Shown: piece after piece, positions 43,040 to 53,631 of the stretch
Numbering within the stretch: position 1 is the first letter of the stretch
How the letters are laid out: each line of letters begins with the position of its first letter
DNA from: Sepiola atlantica
Lineage: Eukaryota > Mollusca > Cephalopoda > Sepiida > Sepiolidae
Length of the DNA stretch: 64,000 nucleotides
Direction of reading: 5' to 3'
Assembly: GCA_963556195.1 (NCBI GenBank)
Contig: OY744537.1
Span: 23,924,441 to 23,988,440, forward strand
Translations under genes and position numbers: made by a program
The notes under the pieces: model-generated
The model's database searches: none
Told to the model about the DNA's origin: nothing
Seen by the model: only the letters and a program-made list of their open reading frames with translations

Positions 43040-43145
43040 AATATACTTGAAGAAGGCCAGATGGCTGAAATGTAGTTGAAAAATAAATATCAATGGTGAG
43101 AACAATAGTCAGAAAAAAAAAAATACAAATAATCCTCATCCCAAA
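43040..43145 (+). repeat. Family HH SINE 3' fragment
   Basis: TTGAAGAAGGCC then GGCTGAAATGT and GTGAGAACAATAGTCAGA; the core C is lost (TTGAAGA). Confidence 0.6.
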
Positions 43146-43149
43146 ACTC

Positions 43150-43878
43150 CACACATAAACCATAATTTAGTGTTTAATAAACTAACCTAACTTTTCTCTA
43201 AAAAGGAGATTGAAGCATCGAGGTCAAAAGAGGGAGAGAAATGATCTGAGAATGAGTGAGAAGCAGTTGAATGAGTGAGGTGTTCCATAATCGAGTGAGA
43301 GTGAAAGGCGGAGTGAGGCTGCAAGGGAACAGCCTGTAGTTGTAGTGATTGTATTACAGGAAAGACAGTAGTAGGAGTAACACTAGTGGTTGGAGTGGCA
43401 GGGGGAGAAAGAAATGGCAAATCAAATAAATGTAATTACGACTGCAAAACCCTGAATCTTTCGAAGGATATAAATCGTTACAAAAGTATGAAAAGCGGTT
43501 TAAAGACATAGAAAGTGGTTAAATGAGGGGGGGGGGGGTCTAGAGACTTAAATTTTAATGAAATAGTAAACCAAATTGGTTATCACACTTACGAATAAAC
43601 AGGAAAGAGAGGCTGGATATAAAGCTGAAGAGTTCTCGCATTAAGGTTTTAAGGCTTTAAACAGTGTATAAAAAATATATATTTGAATATATATAAAAAT
43701 AATATATAATTAAAAAGGGACTAATCTTTATGCTTATTTTTTTATTGTTTTAATTAATCAATTATTTCTTATTGTGACAAAGCTCCATCTAAAATGAAAA
43801 TGATATCATCCCCTTGTGTGTACAAGATCTGCTGTCTTGGATTGGATATGTTCTGATTCCAAAGAGGTGAATTTTTCA

Positions 43879-43917
<39 letters not shown>

Positions 43918-44010
43918 TATTATATTATAGATTACAAATATCCAATATTTTATTTAAGGAAACGTTTTGAAAGTAGATACATTCTATTTAGAAGGTAGTG
44001 TCCAATTTTT
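43150..44010. other. No gene recognised
   Basis: G-run at 43528-43538 and TA tract at 43881-43911. The 77-codon minus frame at 43187-43420 is Ser/Thr/Pro-rich without a known domain. Confidence 0.5.
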
Positions 44011-44019
44011 ATATAGTCC

Positions 44020-44530
44020 ACCATCCGCAAATGGATAGAGTATTGTTGTCACATCTGGGCTGGTGCACCAACCACTAGTCTCTTTCGCTTAGAAAGGATC
44101 CAGGTCCAAAAAAGAGTCGCTAATTTAATAGGTCTTTCACTATCCACCAAGCTCCAACCTCTGTCCCATCGCCGCAATGTTGCATCCCTGTACTTCAATG
44201 GAATGTGCTCCAATGAACTTGCTGCTCTAGCCCCCCACTCCCCGACGTAAATACACCCGATCAGCTCGATAATCAATTAAATACCATCCATTCACTGTGG
44301 AGGTCCAGAGATGCCGGAGAGCTTTCTACTCCAATAGCTTCTTTCATCGAGCAGCCAGCCTTTAAGACTCTCTCCCTGCTCTCTGACTGTACCGACATAC
44401 AGAAATTTAAATGTAAATAAAAATCTCGCTGCACAACTCCCCACTTAGGATGTCCCCTTTAATTTTTGACATCCAATCCACAGTAGCCCCTTACGTCTCA
44501 GTGGCAGTATGTTTTGTCTGGGGTGAACTC
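44020..44530 (+). pseudogene. Jockey-type LINE 3' end, copy 2
   Basis: ATAGAGTATTGTTGTCACAT, CATCTGGGCTGGTG, CTGTCCCATCGCCGCAATGT and TAGCCCCTTACGT align with 37565-38060. Translation of one frame gives LSHRRNVAS and QKRVANLIG. It has an internal deletion of the FYKYF segment and several frameshifts, so it is older than copy 1. Confidence 0.85.
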
Positions 44531-44548
44531 AAGTTAATATTTATATAT

Positions 44549-44732
44549 TGGAAGTTTCTCAACCATTAAAACTATATATAAAAAAAAAAATTTTTTTAAA
44601 CCTTACGTCCCAAGTCGTTCAGTGGAAAATCACTCATGTAAGTCAATTTAACTTTTACAGTTATTATATTAGTTTGCTTCTAACATTATTTAAGGGATCA
44701 TCAGTTGTTTACCATGAAAAACTGTTTCGGGA

Positions 44733-44740
<8 letters not shown>
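44549..44740 (+). repeat. 180-bp dispersed repeat B, copy 2
   Basis: Nearly identical to 1033-1213; followed by a TA microsatellite (44737-44783). Confidence 0.85.
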
Positions 44741-44785
<45 letters not shown>

Positions 44786-44992
44786 TAGATACATGCATAC
44801 ACACAAACACATATTTATATCTAACACATATATACTTCCTATGAAATGAACCAAAATTTCCAAAAAGAAAAAAGCAGATTTCTCAAGAGGATACACACCT
44901 GTGTCCATTCTAATAGACTGAATTCACTCTTTAATTTGAAGAGCTACAAAGGAAAACGTTCATAATTTGTATATGTTTCAGACCATAGGTTG

Positions 44993-44999
<7 letters not shown>

Positions 45000-45027
<28 letters not shown>

Positions 45028-45250
45028 CACAGACAGCAGTTTCGTTGTCTACGATTCATCGGTGTGGCTAGACGTAGCAAGTGTATCCGCACTGAGATTC
45101 AAATATGTAAATTGATTTCTCAAAATTGGAAGAGGCAAATCAAGACAATAGACTTGATATTCTTTCAGACAGAGCTTTATAACAATATGTTAATACTTTA
45201 CTGCAGTTTCATGGGACATCCGATCGTCAGAAGTGTATTAATATTATCCT
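45000..45250. repeat. TA tract and fragment of dispersed repeat H
   Basis: After (TA)n at 44996-45024, the CTAGACGTAGCAAGTGTATC stretch is the reverse of GATACACTTGCTATGTCTAG near 54215. Confidence 0.4.
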
Positions 45251-45255
45251 AGTCA

Positions 45256-45412
45256 GTTTATTGCTAATCGCCTGAGGAACCTCTACCAGTTGTTGACGGG
45301 GTTGCTCAGACATTTTTTTTCAGGCCAGAGTGCGTTTATCCTAATGTGCTGGCTTCTGAAAACCTCACCTGACCTTGTGTCTAACCTCCTAGTAAGAAGG
45401 TAAATAATATGT
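45256..45412 (+). repeat. Diverged U2-headed SINE body
   Basis: TTGCTAATCGCCTGAGGAAC, CTACCAGTTGTTGACGGGGT, GCCAGAGTGCG and CTTGTGTCTAACCTCC parallel the SINE body after its G-rich hairpin. The 5' half with U2 is missing. Confidence 0.65.
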
Positions 45413-45754
45413 ATTAGGTGATGTATAAGTAAATCAAAGCCACAACATAGAAGAAAAAGAGTCTGTTTTCATGATATAACAGCAAATATGTTTGTTCTTA
45501 ACGGTTCAGTCCGTAATAGATAGATCCGAGGAATGATAACTACAAACATGTTTGCATAGAAAACTAATAACAAACAAATGAAATGAAATAAAAACTCTGT
45601 TTAGGTTGATCTTGATTTTATGAAAATTATTTAATCAAGTGATGGATAGCTACTATTTTATTTTGTGTAAGTATTTCTAAATCATTCATCACTTAAAGAA
45701 ATGAACAAAAAAAAACAACACACACGCATACATATGAAAAATACTCGTCCTAGA

Positions 45755-46345
45755 ACAAGTAAAATTAATTCCTTGAACAGAACAGTTTTGCACCACTTCT
45801 GTCTCCTTACGAAGATTAAAATCAAGATATAATGGCACTAAATCTTGTATAGAATCTTTATTGTAATTTTGCTAAAAAAACATTGCATGATTTTAATTCA
45901 AGAAAATGTTTAAAGTTTAAGGCTTAAGCTAAGGGGTCATAAAAACTAACTAAAAATCATGAAAATCTTGTTTAATTGGTGTCTAATGACTATGGATCAA
46001 ATTTAATGCAAATCTGAAATATTTCGATTTTCAAATGGAAAGTTGTGTCCATATTATGACTCCTAAAAAACTCTAAAATATTCCAAAGAAACTAAAATTT
46101 GGGGAATATTTATTAATTTATGTTTAACACCTAGTTTTAAAATTTCACAAAAAAATCGGAGGTATCTGAATTTTCATGAACGGCTTCTACTCTCCGTTTG
46201 CCGCCTTTGCATAAAACTAAATTAAACTAAATATAGTCCACACAACTCAACCTTATACCTAGCAGCTGTGTTTCAAAATTCATAATGATCGGTTAATTAG
46301 TTTAGCAGTGAATCCTATACATAGAAATATAAAAACATATACACA
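45755..46345 (+). repeat. Dispersed repeat F, about 580 bp, copy 1
   Basis: It aligns along its length with 56968-57530: AAATTAATTCCTTG, AACAGTTTTGCACCACTT, TGGATCAAATTTAATGCAAA, ATAATGATCGGTTAATTAGT. The copies differ by many point changes, so it is an old family. No coding sequence. Confidence 0.75.
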
Positions 46346-46479
46346 TACCAAACTTATATATATATAACTTCTTTTATAAGATGGTAGGGAAAATCACAGC
46401 AGAGTGCTCGATTAATTGAGAAAATCAAAATTAAAAGCGTAATATTTATTTATTATTTGGTACAGAAAATCAGTACAAC

Positions 46480-46535
46480 ATCAGTACCATTGGTTTCAAG
46501 CTCAGGTGTTTACCTCCCGGCTATCTTCAGCTTTG
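46480..46535 (-). ncRNA. Hammerhead-like motif
   Basis: On the minus strand CTGAAGA (complement of 46524-46530) is followed by a long stem II region (AGC/GCT plus inner AGGT/ACCT) and GAAAC (complement of 46493-46497). ACC/GGT around AAT gives a stem III, then A as the cleavage base. Stem I is only two pairs. Confidence 0.45.
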
Positions 46536-46594
46536 TTGTCATCTGGTAAGGAAAATGGATTGTCTCATATCACTCTCGTTTGGATACGTTATTT

Positions 46595-46865
46595 ATTTTG
46601 AAGTGTTAAATTAGAATCATCTAAATGTTGTGTTAGTGAAAGATACGTGAGATTATAAAGAACTTAATAAAATCAAAAAAAAAGGAGGGGGGGTAAAATA
46701 TAAAAGTTAATTAAAAAAAAAAAATCAAAAAAATATTTTCAGTATTTGTAAACAGCGTTTTTATCTGGGTTGTTACATGTTTTGAAGGATTAAATTAGTT
46801 TTGTCTAAATTATGTGTTAAGGAGAGAATATGAGGTTAAGAATTACATTTACAAAATCAAAAATC
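46595..46865. repeat. Imperfect tandem duplication between two hammerhead-like motifs
   Basis: 46595-46680 and 46775-46863 share TTGAAG...TTAAATTAG, TCTAAAT...TGTGTTA and AAAATCAAAA blocks at about 180-bp spacing. Direct repeats carrying hammerhead motifs are typical of Penelope-like elements and retrozymes. Confidence 0.4.
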
Positions 46866-46959
46866 CAGAATTTAAATTCAAATTTAACGACTTTAAATGT
46901 TTTATCATTTAAAAATAATAATCTATTTTTTATTAATTTTACACGTACATAAAAGTAAT

Positions 46960-47001
46960 CCATGGACACGTGTTTCTGGCTCACAGCCGTCATCAGCATG
47001 G
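46960..47001 (-). ncRNA. Hammerhead ribozyme-like fold with all three stems
   Basis: Minus strand: stem I CCATG (complement of 46997-47001) pairs with CATGG (complement of 46960-46964). The core CTGATGA is the complement of 46990-46996. Stem II is GGCT/AGCC with a GTG loop, flanked by an unpaired C and A. GAAA is followed by the palindrome ACACGTGT as stem III and C as residue 17 (GTC cleavage triplet). A palindromic stem III with no loop implies a dimeric active form, as known for small hammerheads of Penelope-like elements. Activity untested. Confidence 0.7.
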
Positions 47002-47004
47002 CTA

Positions 47005-47060
47005 ACTTAGACAAGGATCAAACCTTCGATGTTGATGCCAATAGTCTGGTGTTTTACCCC
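47005..47060 (-). repeat. tRNA-like stretch next to the hammerhead-like motif
   Basis: The reverse complement of about 47015-47090 contains GGTTTGATCCTTG (B-box-like) preceded by TAGCGTCATAGCCTGGGGG (A-box-like). This repeats the pairing of tRNA-like head with hammerhead-like motif seen at 39687-40030, but in a different family. Confidence 0.45.
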
Positions 47061-47189
47061 CAGGCTATGACGCTATGCCTGGAAATATGTACGCTTTTTA
47101 TCACCTAAATATTTAATGTATTTTTATGTATGTGTTTTTGTTTTTTTAAGTTGAATATTTTTTTTTTTTTTTTTAGTGATTGCAGTTAG

Positions 47190-47190
<1 letters not shown>

Positions 47191-47244
<54 letters not shown>
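47191..47244. repeat. (TA)n microsatellite
   Basis: Uninterrupted; directly abuts the hammerhead-like motif at 47241. Confidence 0.95.
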
Positions 47245-47247
<3 letters not shown>

Positions 47248-47287
47248 GAAGAGGAGCCGAAGAAGGTTCTGAAACAATTGTCGGATA
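47241..47287 (+). ncRNA. Hammerhead ribozyme-like fold between TA tracts
   Basis: CTGAAGA at 47246-47252; stem II GGAGCC (47253-47258) with GGTTCT (47265-47270), six pairs including G-U; GAAAC at 47271-47275. Stem III would be ACAATTGT, then C47282 (GTC triplet). Stem I pairs 47241-47245 with 47283-47287 with one A-G mismatch. Here stem II directly follows the core without the extra base. Confidence 0.6.
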
Positions 47288-47302
47288 CTCAAACTATGTT
47301 TA

Positions 47303-47307
<5 letters not shown>

Positions 47308-47350
<43 letters not shown>

Positions 47351-47374
47351 AGAGAGAAAAAGAGAGAGAGAGAA

Positions 47375-47408
<34 letters not shown>

Positions 47409-47409
47409 T
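47308..47409. repeat. (TA)n followed by (GA)n microsatellite
   Basis: TA to 47343, then AGAGAGAAAGAG units to 47409. Confidence 0.95.
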
Positions 47410-47494
47410 AACAAAAGCCTTTAGGTGAGAATCCTCCATTCATGATCTATGCATTCACAAAACTAAGAAAGAAAAGAGATCAACCTGAAAGATA

Positions 47495-47560
47495 ATTGTT
47501 CTGCTACTTAAAAGTTTCAGGTATAACCGGGAGGGTCATCTTATGCTATAGAGCCTTAAG
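47495..47560 (+). repeat. Dispersed repeat H fragment
   Basis: TTGTTCTGCTACTTAAAAGT and GAGGGTCATCTTATGCTAT match 54155-54215. Confidence 0.6.
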
Positions 47561-47783
47561 GCCTTGAACTCTCAAGGAATGTGTGTGAGTGTCTTATACT
47601 TTCTCTCCAATGATGGTTAGAAATGCCAATGCAAATGAATTCAGTTCCCATTAGATGTATCCACTATTATTACCTTGCACCATAGAGAGGTAAACTTTTA
47701 AATATATCTAGATAAAATGTAGAGATGTCTGGCAATTGAATTCTACTTCAGAGTTTTGTATCCTACTATTCATTTTTATTTTT

Positions 47784-47791
47784 TTTATTTT
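47784..47791. other. 8-bp target duplication TTTATTTT (left)
   Basis: Matches 49142-49149. The sequence is low complexity, so the support is modest. Confidence 0.6.
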
Positions 47792-49141
47792 GGACCAAGA
47801 CAACAATAGGGACCCCAGATCATTAACACAAGACGCGGGACATATTTTGGAAGTCACCGGTTGACCTCGCAATACACGTGGTCTCTATTTACAAAACACT
47901 TGTAAATAAATCTTTTATTTATTTTACTAAATGCAGTATATTTCGGAATTTTTTTTTCTTTTAACATGTTAATATTTATTTTAAGGCAGAGAGTCCATAA
48001 ATAAAACAAATAAAATATTAACATGTTTTCTTTTAAAACATGTTTTTGTGTCACTATTTACTTGCCTCCCCACGAGGGCAGAAATGAGGGGGGGTATGAA
48101 ATATTTATCACTGTACTTAAGTAATCTTTCGTTTTGTAGGGAAAAATCAAGCTTCCCAAAAAGGGGCACTCTGGATCTTACCTCAGTTTAGAAGGATTTT
48201 TCCATACTACACTTTGCTCCTAGCCCGAGGAGGCAAAACGGAAGATTACGCAAGTTATTTTAATAAATAAACGAAATATATACGCTTTTTAAAAAATCGG
48301 CTGACTTGTAATCTTTCGTTTTGCCTCCCCACGAGGGCGGAGTTAGACTTCAAAAATCAGTTTCTAAACGGAAGCAATTTAAAGTTTATGAAGTTTTTGT
48401 CCTTTTTTTCTGTAAGCAACAAATGAAATAAGATTTAACAAATACATAATTTTATTTAAAATCTTTTTATAACTTATTTGTTATTAAAAAACAAAACTTT
48501 GCTATTTACTTCAAAAATCAGTTTTTAAGGACAAAAACTTCATAAACTTTAAATTGCTTCCGTTTAGAAACTGATTTTTGAAGTCTAACTCCGCCCTCGT
48601 GGGGAGGCAAAACGAAAGATTACAAGTCAGCCGATTTTTTAAAAAGCGTATATATTTCGTTTATTTATTAAAATAACTTGCGTAATCTTCCGTTTTGCCT
48701 CCTCAGGCTAGGAGCAATGTGTAGTATGGAAAAATCCTTCTAAACTGAGGTAAGATCCAGAGTGCCCCTTTTTGGGAAGCTTGATTTTTCCCTACAAAAC
48801 GAAAGATTACTTAAGTACGGTGATAAATATTTCATACCCCCCCCCCCATTTCTGCCCTCGTGGGGAGGCAAGTAAATAGTGACACAAATACATGTTTTAA
48901 AAGAAAACATGTTAATATTTTATTTGTTTTATTTATGGACTCTCTGCCTTAAAATAAATATTAACATGTTAAAAGAAAAAAAAATTCCGAAATATACTGC
49001 ATTTAGTAAAATAAATAAAAGATTTATTTACAAGTGTTTTGTAAATAGAGACCACGTGTATTGCGAGGTCAACCGGTGACTTCCAAAATATGTCCCGCGT
49101 CTTGTGTTAATGATCTGGGGTCCCTATTGTTGTCTTGCTCC
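47792..49141. mobile_element. 1350-bp foldback element, arms of about 612 bp
   Basis: The left arm 47792-48403 begins GGACCAAGACAACAATAGGG. The right arm 48528-49141 is its complement with very few differences; a 66-codon minus frame in the left arm reappears in the right arm with one residue changed. The loop is 48404-48527. Each arm carries two pieces related to the U2-headed SINE 3' body (CTCCCCACGAGGGCAGA and CTCCCCACGAGGGCGGA). No transposase is present. Flanking TTTATTTT suggests an 8-bp duplication. The mirrored frames are not genes. Confidence 0.9.
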
Positions 49142-49149
49142 TTTATTTT
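49142..49149. other. 8-bp target duplication TTTATTTT (right)
   Basis: Matches 47784-47791. Confidence 0.6.
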
Positions 49150-49570
49150 TACAATAGTGTTTTCGTTTAGTCATTAAATTATTAATTGAACCAAATTGTT
49201 AAAAACTATAACTATTTTTGTTAAGGTAATACTGTTTTAATCTCTATTTATAAAATTATTGAATGTAAATAGATTCCAAAACTTTCAATACATGAGGATT
49301 TGTTAAGAATTTTAAAGTCAAAATATTTTTTTCTATTCGACAGTTTAAATACTTCCAAATTCCTTCCAAATTTTTAAGTGCCAAAAATTCATTATTTTTT
49401 TCAACTATTAACAAAAAGATTAAAATGGCCAACTTGTTTACAAAGAAATTGAAATGCATGGTGGTGGATGTAATTTCATAATTAAATTTTTTTTTTTTTT
49501 TTAATAGTTCTTTTAAAAAATTTATTTTAGTACTTTACCCTATTGGATATTTTATTTCAATAAATAGAAC
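49150..49570 (+). repeat. Dispersed repeat D
   Basis: ATTAATTGAACCAAATTGTT, TTTTAAAGTCAAAATATTTT, ACTTCCAAATTCCTTCCAAA and GGTGGATGTAATTTC correspond to 40120-40440. Confidence 0.6.
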
Positions 49571-49574
49571 TTTT

Positions 49575-49809
49575 AACTCAACCCTTTACTGGGGTATTCC
49601 ATTTCCCAGGCCTTGCGACATTCTTTCAGTTAACTTGTTAAATCACCTTGCTGCCTTTGCTCAGAATTGAACCCAGAACCTCAAGATAACCGGCACAACA
49701 TCCTAGTCATCTCGGTCACGTGTCTCTGGGACACATAGCGGAGATGACTATGTCGTAGTGAAAACATCAACCAAGATAAAGAAACCCGTCCAAGAATTAT
49801 AAATAATAG
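49575..49809 (-). repeat. Degraded tRNA-like SINE remnant
   Basis: The reverse complement of 49655-49735 reads ATGACTAGGATGTTGTGCCG and GGTTCTGGGTTCAATTCTGA, with a B-box-like GGGTTCAATTC. A small hairpin follows. It lies just upstream of the Academ element. Confidence 0.45.
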
Positions 49810-49814
49810 ATATA
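49810..49814. other. Candidate target duplication ATATA (left of Academ element)
   Basis: ATATA also directly follows the right end (53946-53950). Academ elements are described as making 3-4 bp duplications, so ATA would suffice. AT-richness lowers the weight. Confidence 0.45.
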
Positions 49815-50120
49815 TAGATGGGTCAATATACTGCCAGAGAACCCCTACCTCAAAAAAATTGCAACATTTTGTTTTTTGGTGGTTTTATGTTAGTCTACAA
49901 CATACAAAAAATCGGACAAGATCGAAGTATGGGAAAGTTTCAAATTTCGAATATGACTTGTTTTGGTTTACAAGTCATTTTCCATTTATATGTGAAGCAC
50001 TAACTCGGTCAGTTTTCATGATAAATCAATAAATCTTGGATTTTTAGTTGTTTTCAGGGTCAATCTTTCACGTGAAAAGGGTTATCAGTGATGCCAAATA
50101 AACCCTTATACCATATCTAG
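49815..50120 (+). repeat. Left terminal inverted repeat of the Academ element
   Basis: It runs from TAGATGGGTCAATATACTG through AACATTTTGTTTTTTGGTGG, AAATTTCGAATATGACTT and AAGCACTAACTCGGTCAGTT to AAATAAACCCTTATACCATA. Confidence 0.9.
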
Positions 50121-50439
50121 GGGTTCACGACCCCTAAACCCCTCATTATATCCACATTGGTACCCGTACCCCTAAACCTATTATTGCACTCATCCAGGTT
50201 CACAAACAGGCATATCGGTTGTATATGGGTACCAGTGGTGAATTATTACTTACTTCAATTAATCGAACCCTTACTTTAGTATATAAATGAAATTGTTTTA
50301 TAGAGTAAAGGATTCCTGAGAAAACAACTGAAACCCATAAAGAGATCACGTTTTACCCCATCAAAAACTGCCCTCACAAACAATTCACTAGCTTCATATA
50401 CTAATACACATATATTTTCGTATATTTTCAGCCTCAAAC

Positions 50440-53400
50440 ATGAGTTCAGCCGCCAGTAGAAAAACTTGTCCTTTATGCGAACAGGATTTGGACTGTGATG
50501 AGACCGTGATGCTTCGATAAAATGGTGCTGCAGGTGTCAACTGTGCAAGTATCGAAAGAGGTGTCAAAGTCATCGTTGAAGCCGGAACTAGCGTTCACAT
50601 AAACAATAAGGACATTGCTTTAGCCTAAAAAAAGGATGATTCTGCTCGGCTAGTAAAAAGAGTGCTCGTGTTTCTCTGGGACGATATGACAGTAAACCGC
50701 ATTGCTTATTCTACTACAAAAAAAGATTATAAACGAAAAAGTGAGGGAAATATTTGTTATGTGAAGACTGATGCATTTGCTCAAACTATCCTGGTTCATT
50801 GCAAAACAAGAGGGAATGAGTGGGCCACTGCTGTTCATGGTCAGATCGAATATTTTGGTGGTGATCTTCATGCTGTAGACTGTGTGTACCACCAGTCATG
50901 TAACGTCAACTTCCATACAATGCGAAGTTCACGTCAGTTGAATTAACCAAACGACGAAAAAGTGGAAGATCAAAAGATAGCGATCAGAATGAAGCATTCG
51001 AAAGGGGTGTGTATTCTTGGAGGAAAACGATGAGGAACAGATAACGATATTGGACCTTGTCGCTTAAATGGGAGAATACTTACGAGGTAGTAAATCAATG
51101 GCATATGGAAATCAGTACCTCAAGGAAAAGCTGATAAGTCGATATGAAAACTTTTTATTTGTGACCAAAAGCCGTTGTGGTGTCACAAACATTGTGACAT
51201 TTAGGGAAAAAACCTGTGACATTCTTCATGAATACTACAATTCACCTCCGACAGATAAGGAAGCACAAAAACGAGCAATTCTCAAAATCACAGCGAAACT
51301 CATCAAAGCTTTCTTTCACTTCAACTAGACTACTCCCAGCTGGCAAGGCATGATGCATCTGATGCATAAGGAGTACGAATATATAGGACGTTGCTGGATG
51401 GCAGTAGACTCAAGGAGATCATGGAGATAGTACATGGTGAAAATGCCGTCGTACACATAATGAGCGGAAAGGCAGGGCAACAAGTATTTCGTGGCCACCT
51501 GCTGGTGGATCAGTGTCTCACACGTCAGATTATTGCCAAAATCTTGGAGGATGAACCTGGTTTTCAGGACCAAGTAGAGGAACTTGAGGGGCTGTACATG
51601 CAGATGGAGACTGGTGAATGTGACTTGAAGTCATCGTTGGAATCAGATTCCATCGGTAGGATTTACAACAGTCTAACTCTGATAAGGGATGAACTGGTAA
51701 GGGCCCCCAAAACCAGCAATATATGGATAAACTATCAGCACATGCTAGGAATTACTAGGGCATTTGTTGCAGCTGATTGAATGGAGTCTTGGGAACTGCG
51801 TCTTAGTGCTGTCTTCGCTTGCCTGCCAATATTCGCAGCCACTGGTCATCCAAATTATCTGAAGTTGACTCGTCTATATCTCCAGAAGGTGTATGCCTTG
51901 AAAGATCACAACCCTGAAGTACATCAAAAGTTCCTGTTTCGGTTTCATGTAATCAGACGCAGTAGCCAATACTGGGCTAGTTTTGGTTCCGATCTTGTCA
52001 TCAAGCAAACACTAATGCGCTCACTCAAAAGCCATGGTGAGCTCACATGGGGTAGTCTGAGCACCAGAGAACAGTTTGGGCCATGTCATCCACTTACAAT
52101 CTTACCATGCGATAACTTACCGCACGAAGTTACACAACAAGCGAACAACATAAGGAGTTGTCTGCCTCTCGGGTGAGAAGAGATGAGACAGACCTCGGAA
52201 AAGTTGCAAAGCAAAGACTTTAGCATCGAGCAAGAATATCAAAATTTCTGCAGATCATAGCATTGACCCAGTACTTTTATTTCAGAGTTTTCTCGTGGTC
52301 TCACAGATGGGTGATCTAAGGCTGGATGATCTTATGTCCTATGAACTCTGTCTCTACCCGATGTCTTTGTTTGAAGGAAAGGGCATCTTACGTCAAGTGG
52401 ACAAACCACAGCTGGCAGCAGCTCTCAGAAATTATGTTGAAACAAAATTGGACAGTGCTGTGACACAAACCATTCCAGTCACAGAGCACAATGTACTAGA
52501 CGGAGGATCTCTTCTTCACCGTTTGAAATGGAAGGAGGGGAGTAACTACAGCTCAATTGCAAATGATTATGGCTCATTTACTGTTGAACACTATGGGAGA
52601 GCAACTGCCGTGCTTCATGGTTATGAAGTTTGACCAAGTATAAAGGAGTGTAATCATCAGCGATGAAGTCGAAAGCTGAATGCAAGAAAGGTGAACATTA
52701 CCGAGGTAACAAAATTTGCTGGGAAAAAAGGAGGACTTCTTGTGGCAAACAAGCAGGTGCTGATCCAGACGATCATGGAACGAATGCGGCAGAAGGCTGT
52801 AACGTTATTCAAGCGGAAAGAGATGCCGATCTTGAGATTGCAAAGGCAGCCATTAATATGTCTGCTTCAAATCAACCACCCTCATTGGAGAAGACACAAA
52901 CCTTCTCTTGCTGTTCCGTGCATATGTTTCTAAATGTACAGCATTTTATTTTTGCTCTGACAAAGCAAAATCCTACATCTACAATATCAAGATTCGCAAG
53001 CAGGTGCTTGGCGAAGAAGTTTGTAATGATCTGTTGTTCCTGCATGCCTTTACAGGATGCAATTCAGTGTCCAGTGTATTTGGAATAGGAAAGATGTTGG
53101 GGTGCAAAGTTAGGATGTTGTGGAAACCAATGTTTGTAAGGCAATGGTAGCTTTGTTCAATGCGGATAGAGAAAAACACTCCCTGGCATCTATTAGATAC
53201 AATATGCTCTGCAAGAAAGTTATGCGAGTTAAGACGTTCGTCACGTCAGAACGACTCCCACCAACGTCCTCTGCCTGTAAATTCCATTCTTTGCGGACTT
53301 ACTACCAGATTATTGAGGGGATGAGATATAGTGATGAAATGGTGCCATCTGAGTGGGGGTGGAAGGGAGCAAACTTGTTCCAGTCATAACAGACAAAAGC

Positions 53401-53615
53401 TCTGCCCCAGATAATTCATTGCAACTGTTCAAAAGGATGCAATAACCTAAGGTATACCTGCAGGAGTCATGGACTAGAATGTACAAGTGCATGTGGACAT
53501 TGCAAAGACAGAAATTGTGACAATATGAAAAATGATCAAGTGAAAGATGATGAGGAATTAAAAGTTTTGAAAAAGCACTGTGACGTAAGTGAATCAGGGT
53601 GGATACAACAAGGGT
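50440..53615 (+). pseudogene. Academ-type transposase (XPG-like nuclease plus Cys8 finger), decayed
   Basis: The start ATG at 50440 gives MSSAASRKTCPLCEQDLDCD with a CxxC pair. Open pieces are 50662-50946, 51068-51328, 51391-52176 (one in-frame TGA), 52295-52633, 52663-53088 and 52881-53150 in changing frames. In the nuclease region I see LDGGSLLHR (about 52498-52524) and VLHGYE. Past the next frame changes come AERDADLEIAKAA, LIGEDTNLLLL (52881-52913) and HAFTGCNSVSSVFGIGK (from about 53043). These parallel the XPG-N, XPG-I (EAEA, then EDTDLL) and GCDY...GIGxK motifs of FEN1-type nucleases. About 53420-53520 encodes eight cysteines (CNCSKGC... to CGHCKDRNC). Role in the cell: presumably transposition. 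Similar proteins are multi-copy in marine invertebrate genomes, consistent with a mobile origin. Confidence 0.8.
53418..53525 (+). other. Cys8 zinc-finger-like C-terminus of the transposase
   Basis: Spacing of the eight cysteines is C-x-C-x3-C-x6-C-x6-C-x3-C-x2-C-x4-C. It follows a one-base frameshift after the PVITDKSSAPDNSL segment. Eight cysteines with short spacing suggest binding of two or three metal ions, as in CXC-type DNA-binding modules. Confidence 0.75.
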
Positions 53616-53631
53616 AATGGATGTAGGGGTA

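Noticed and set aside
43187..43420. Ser/Thr/Pro-rich 77-residue protein on the minus strand
   Set aside because: No start context, no homologous domain, and composition explained by a GA/GT-rich stretch.
47854..49079. Two copies of a 66-residue protein in opposite orientation
   Set aside because: They are mirror images in the arms of the foldback element, AT-rich and without a domain.
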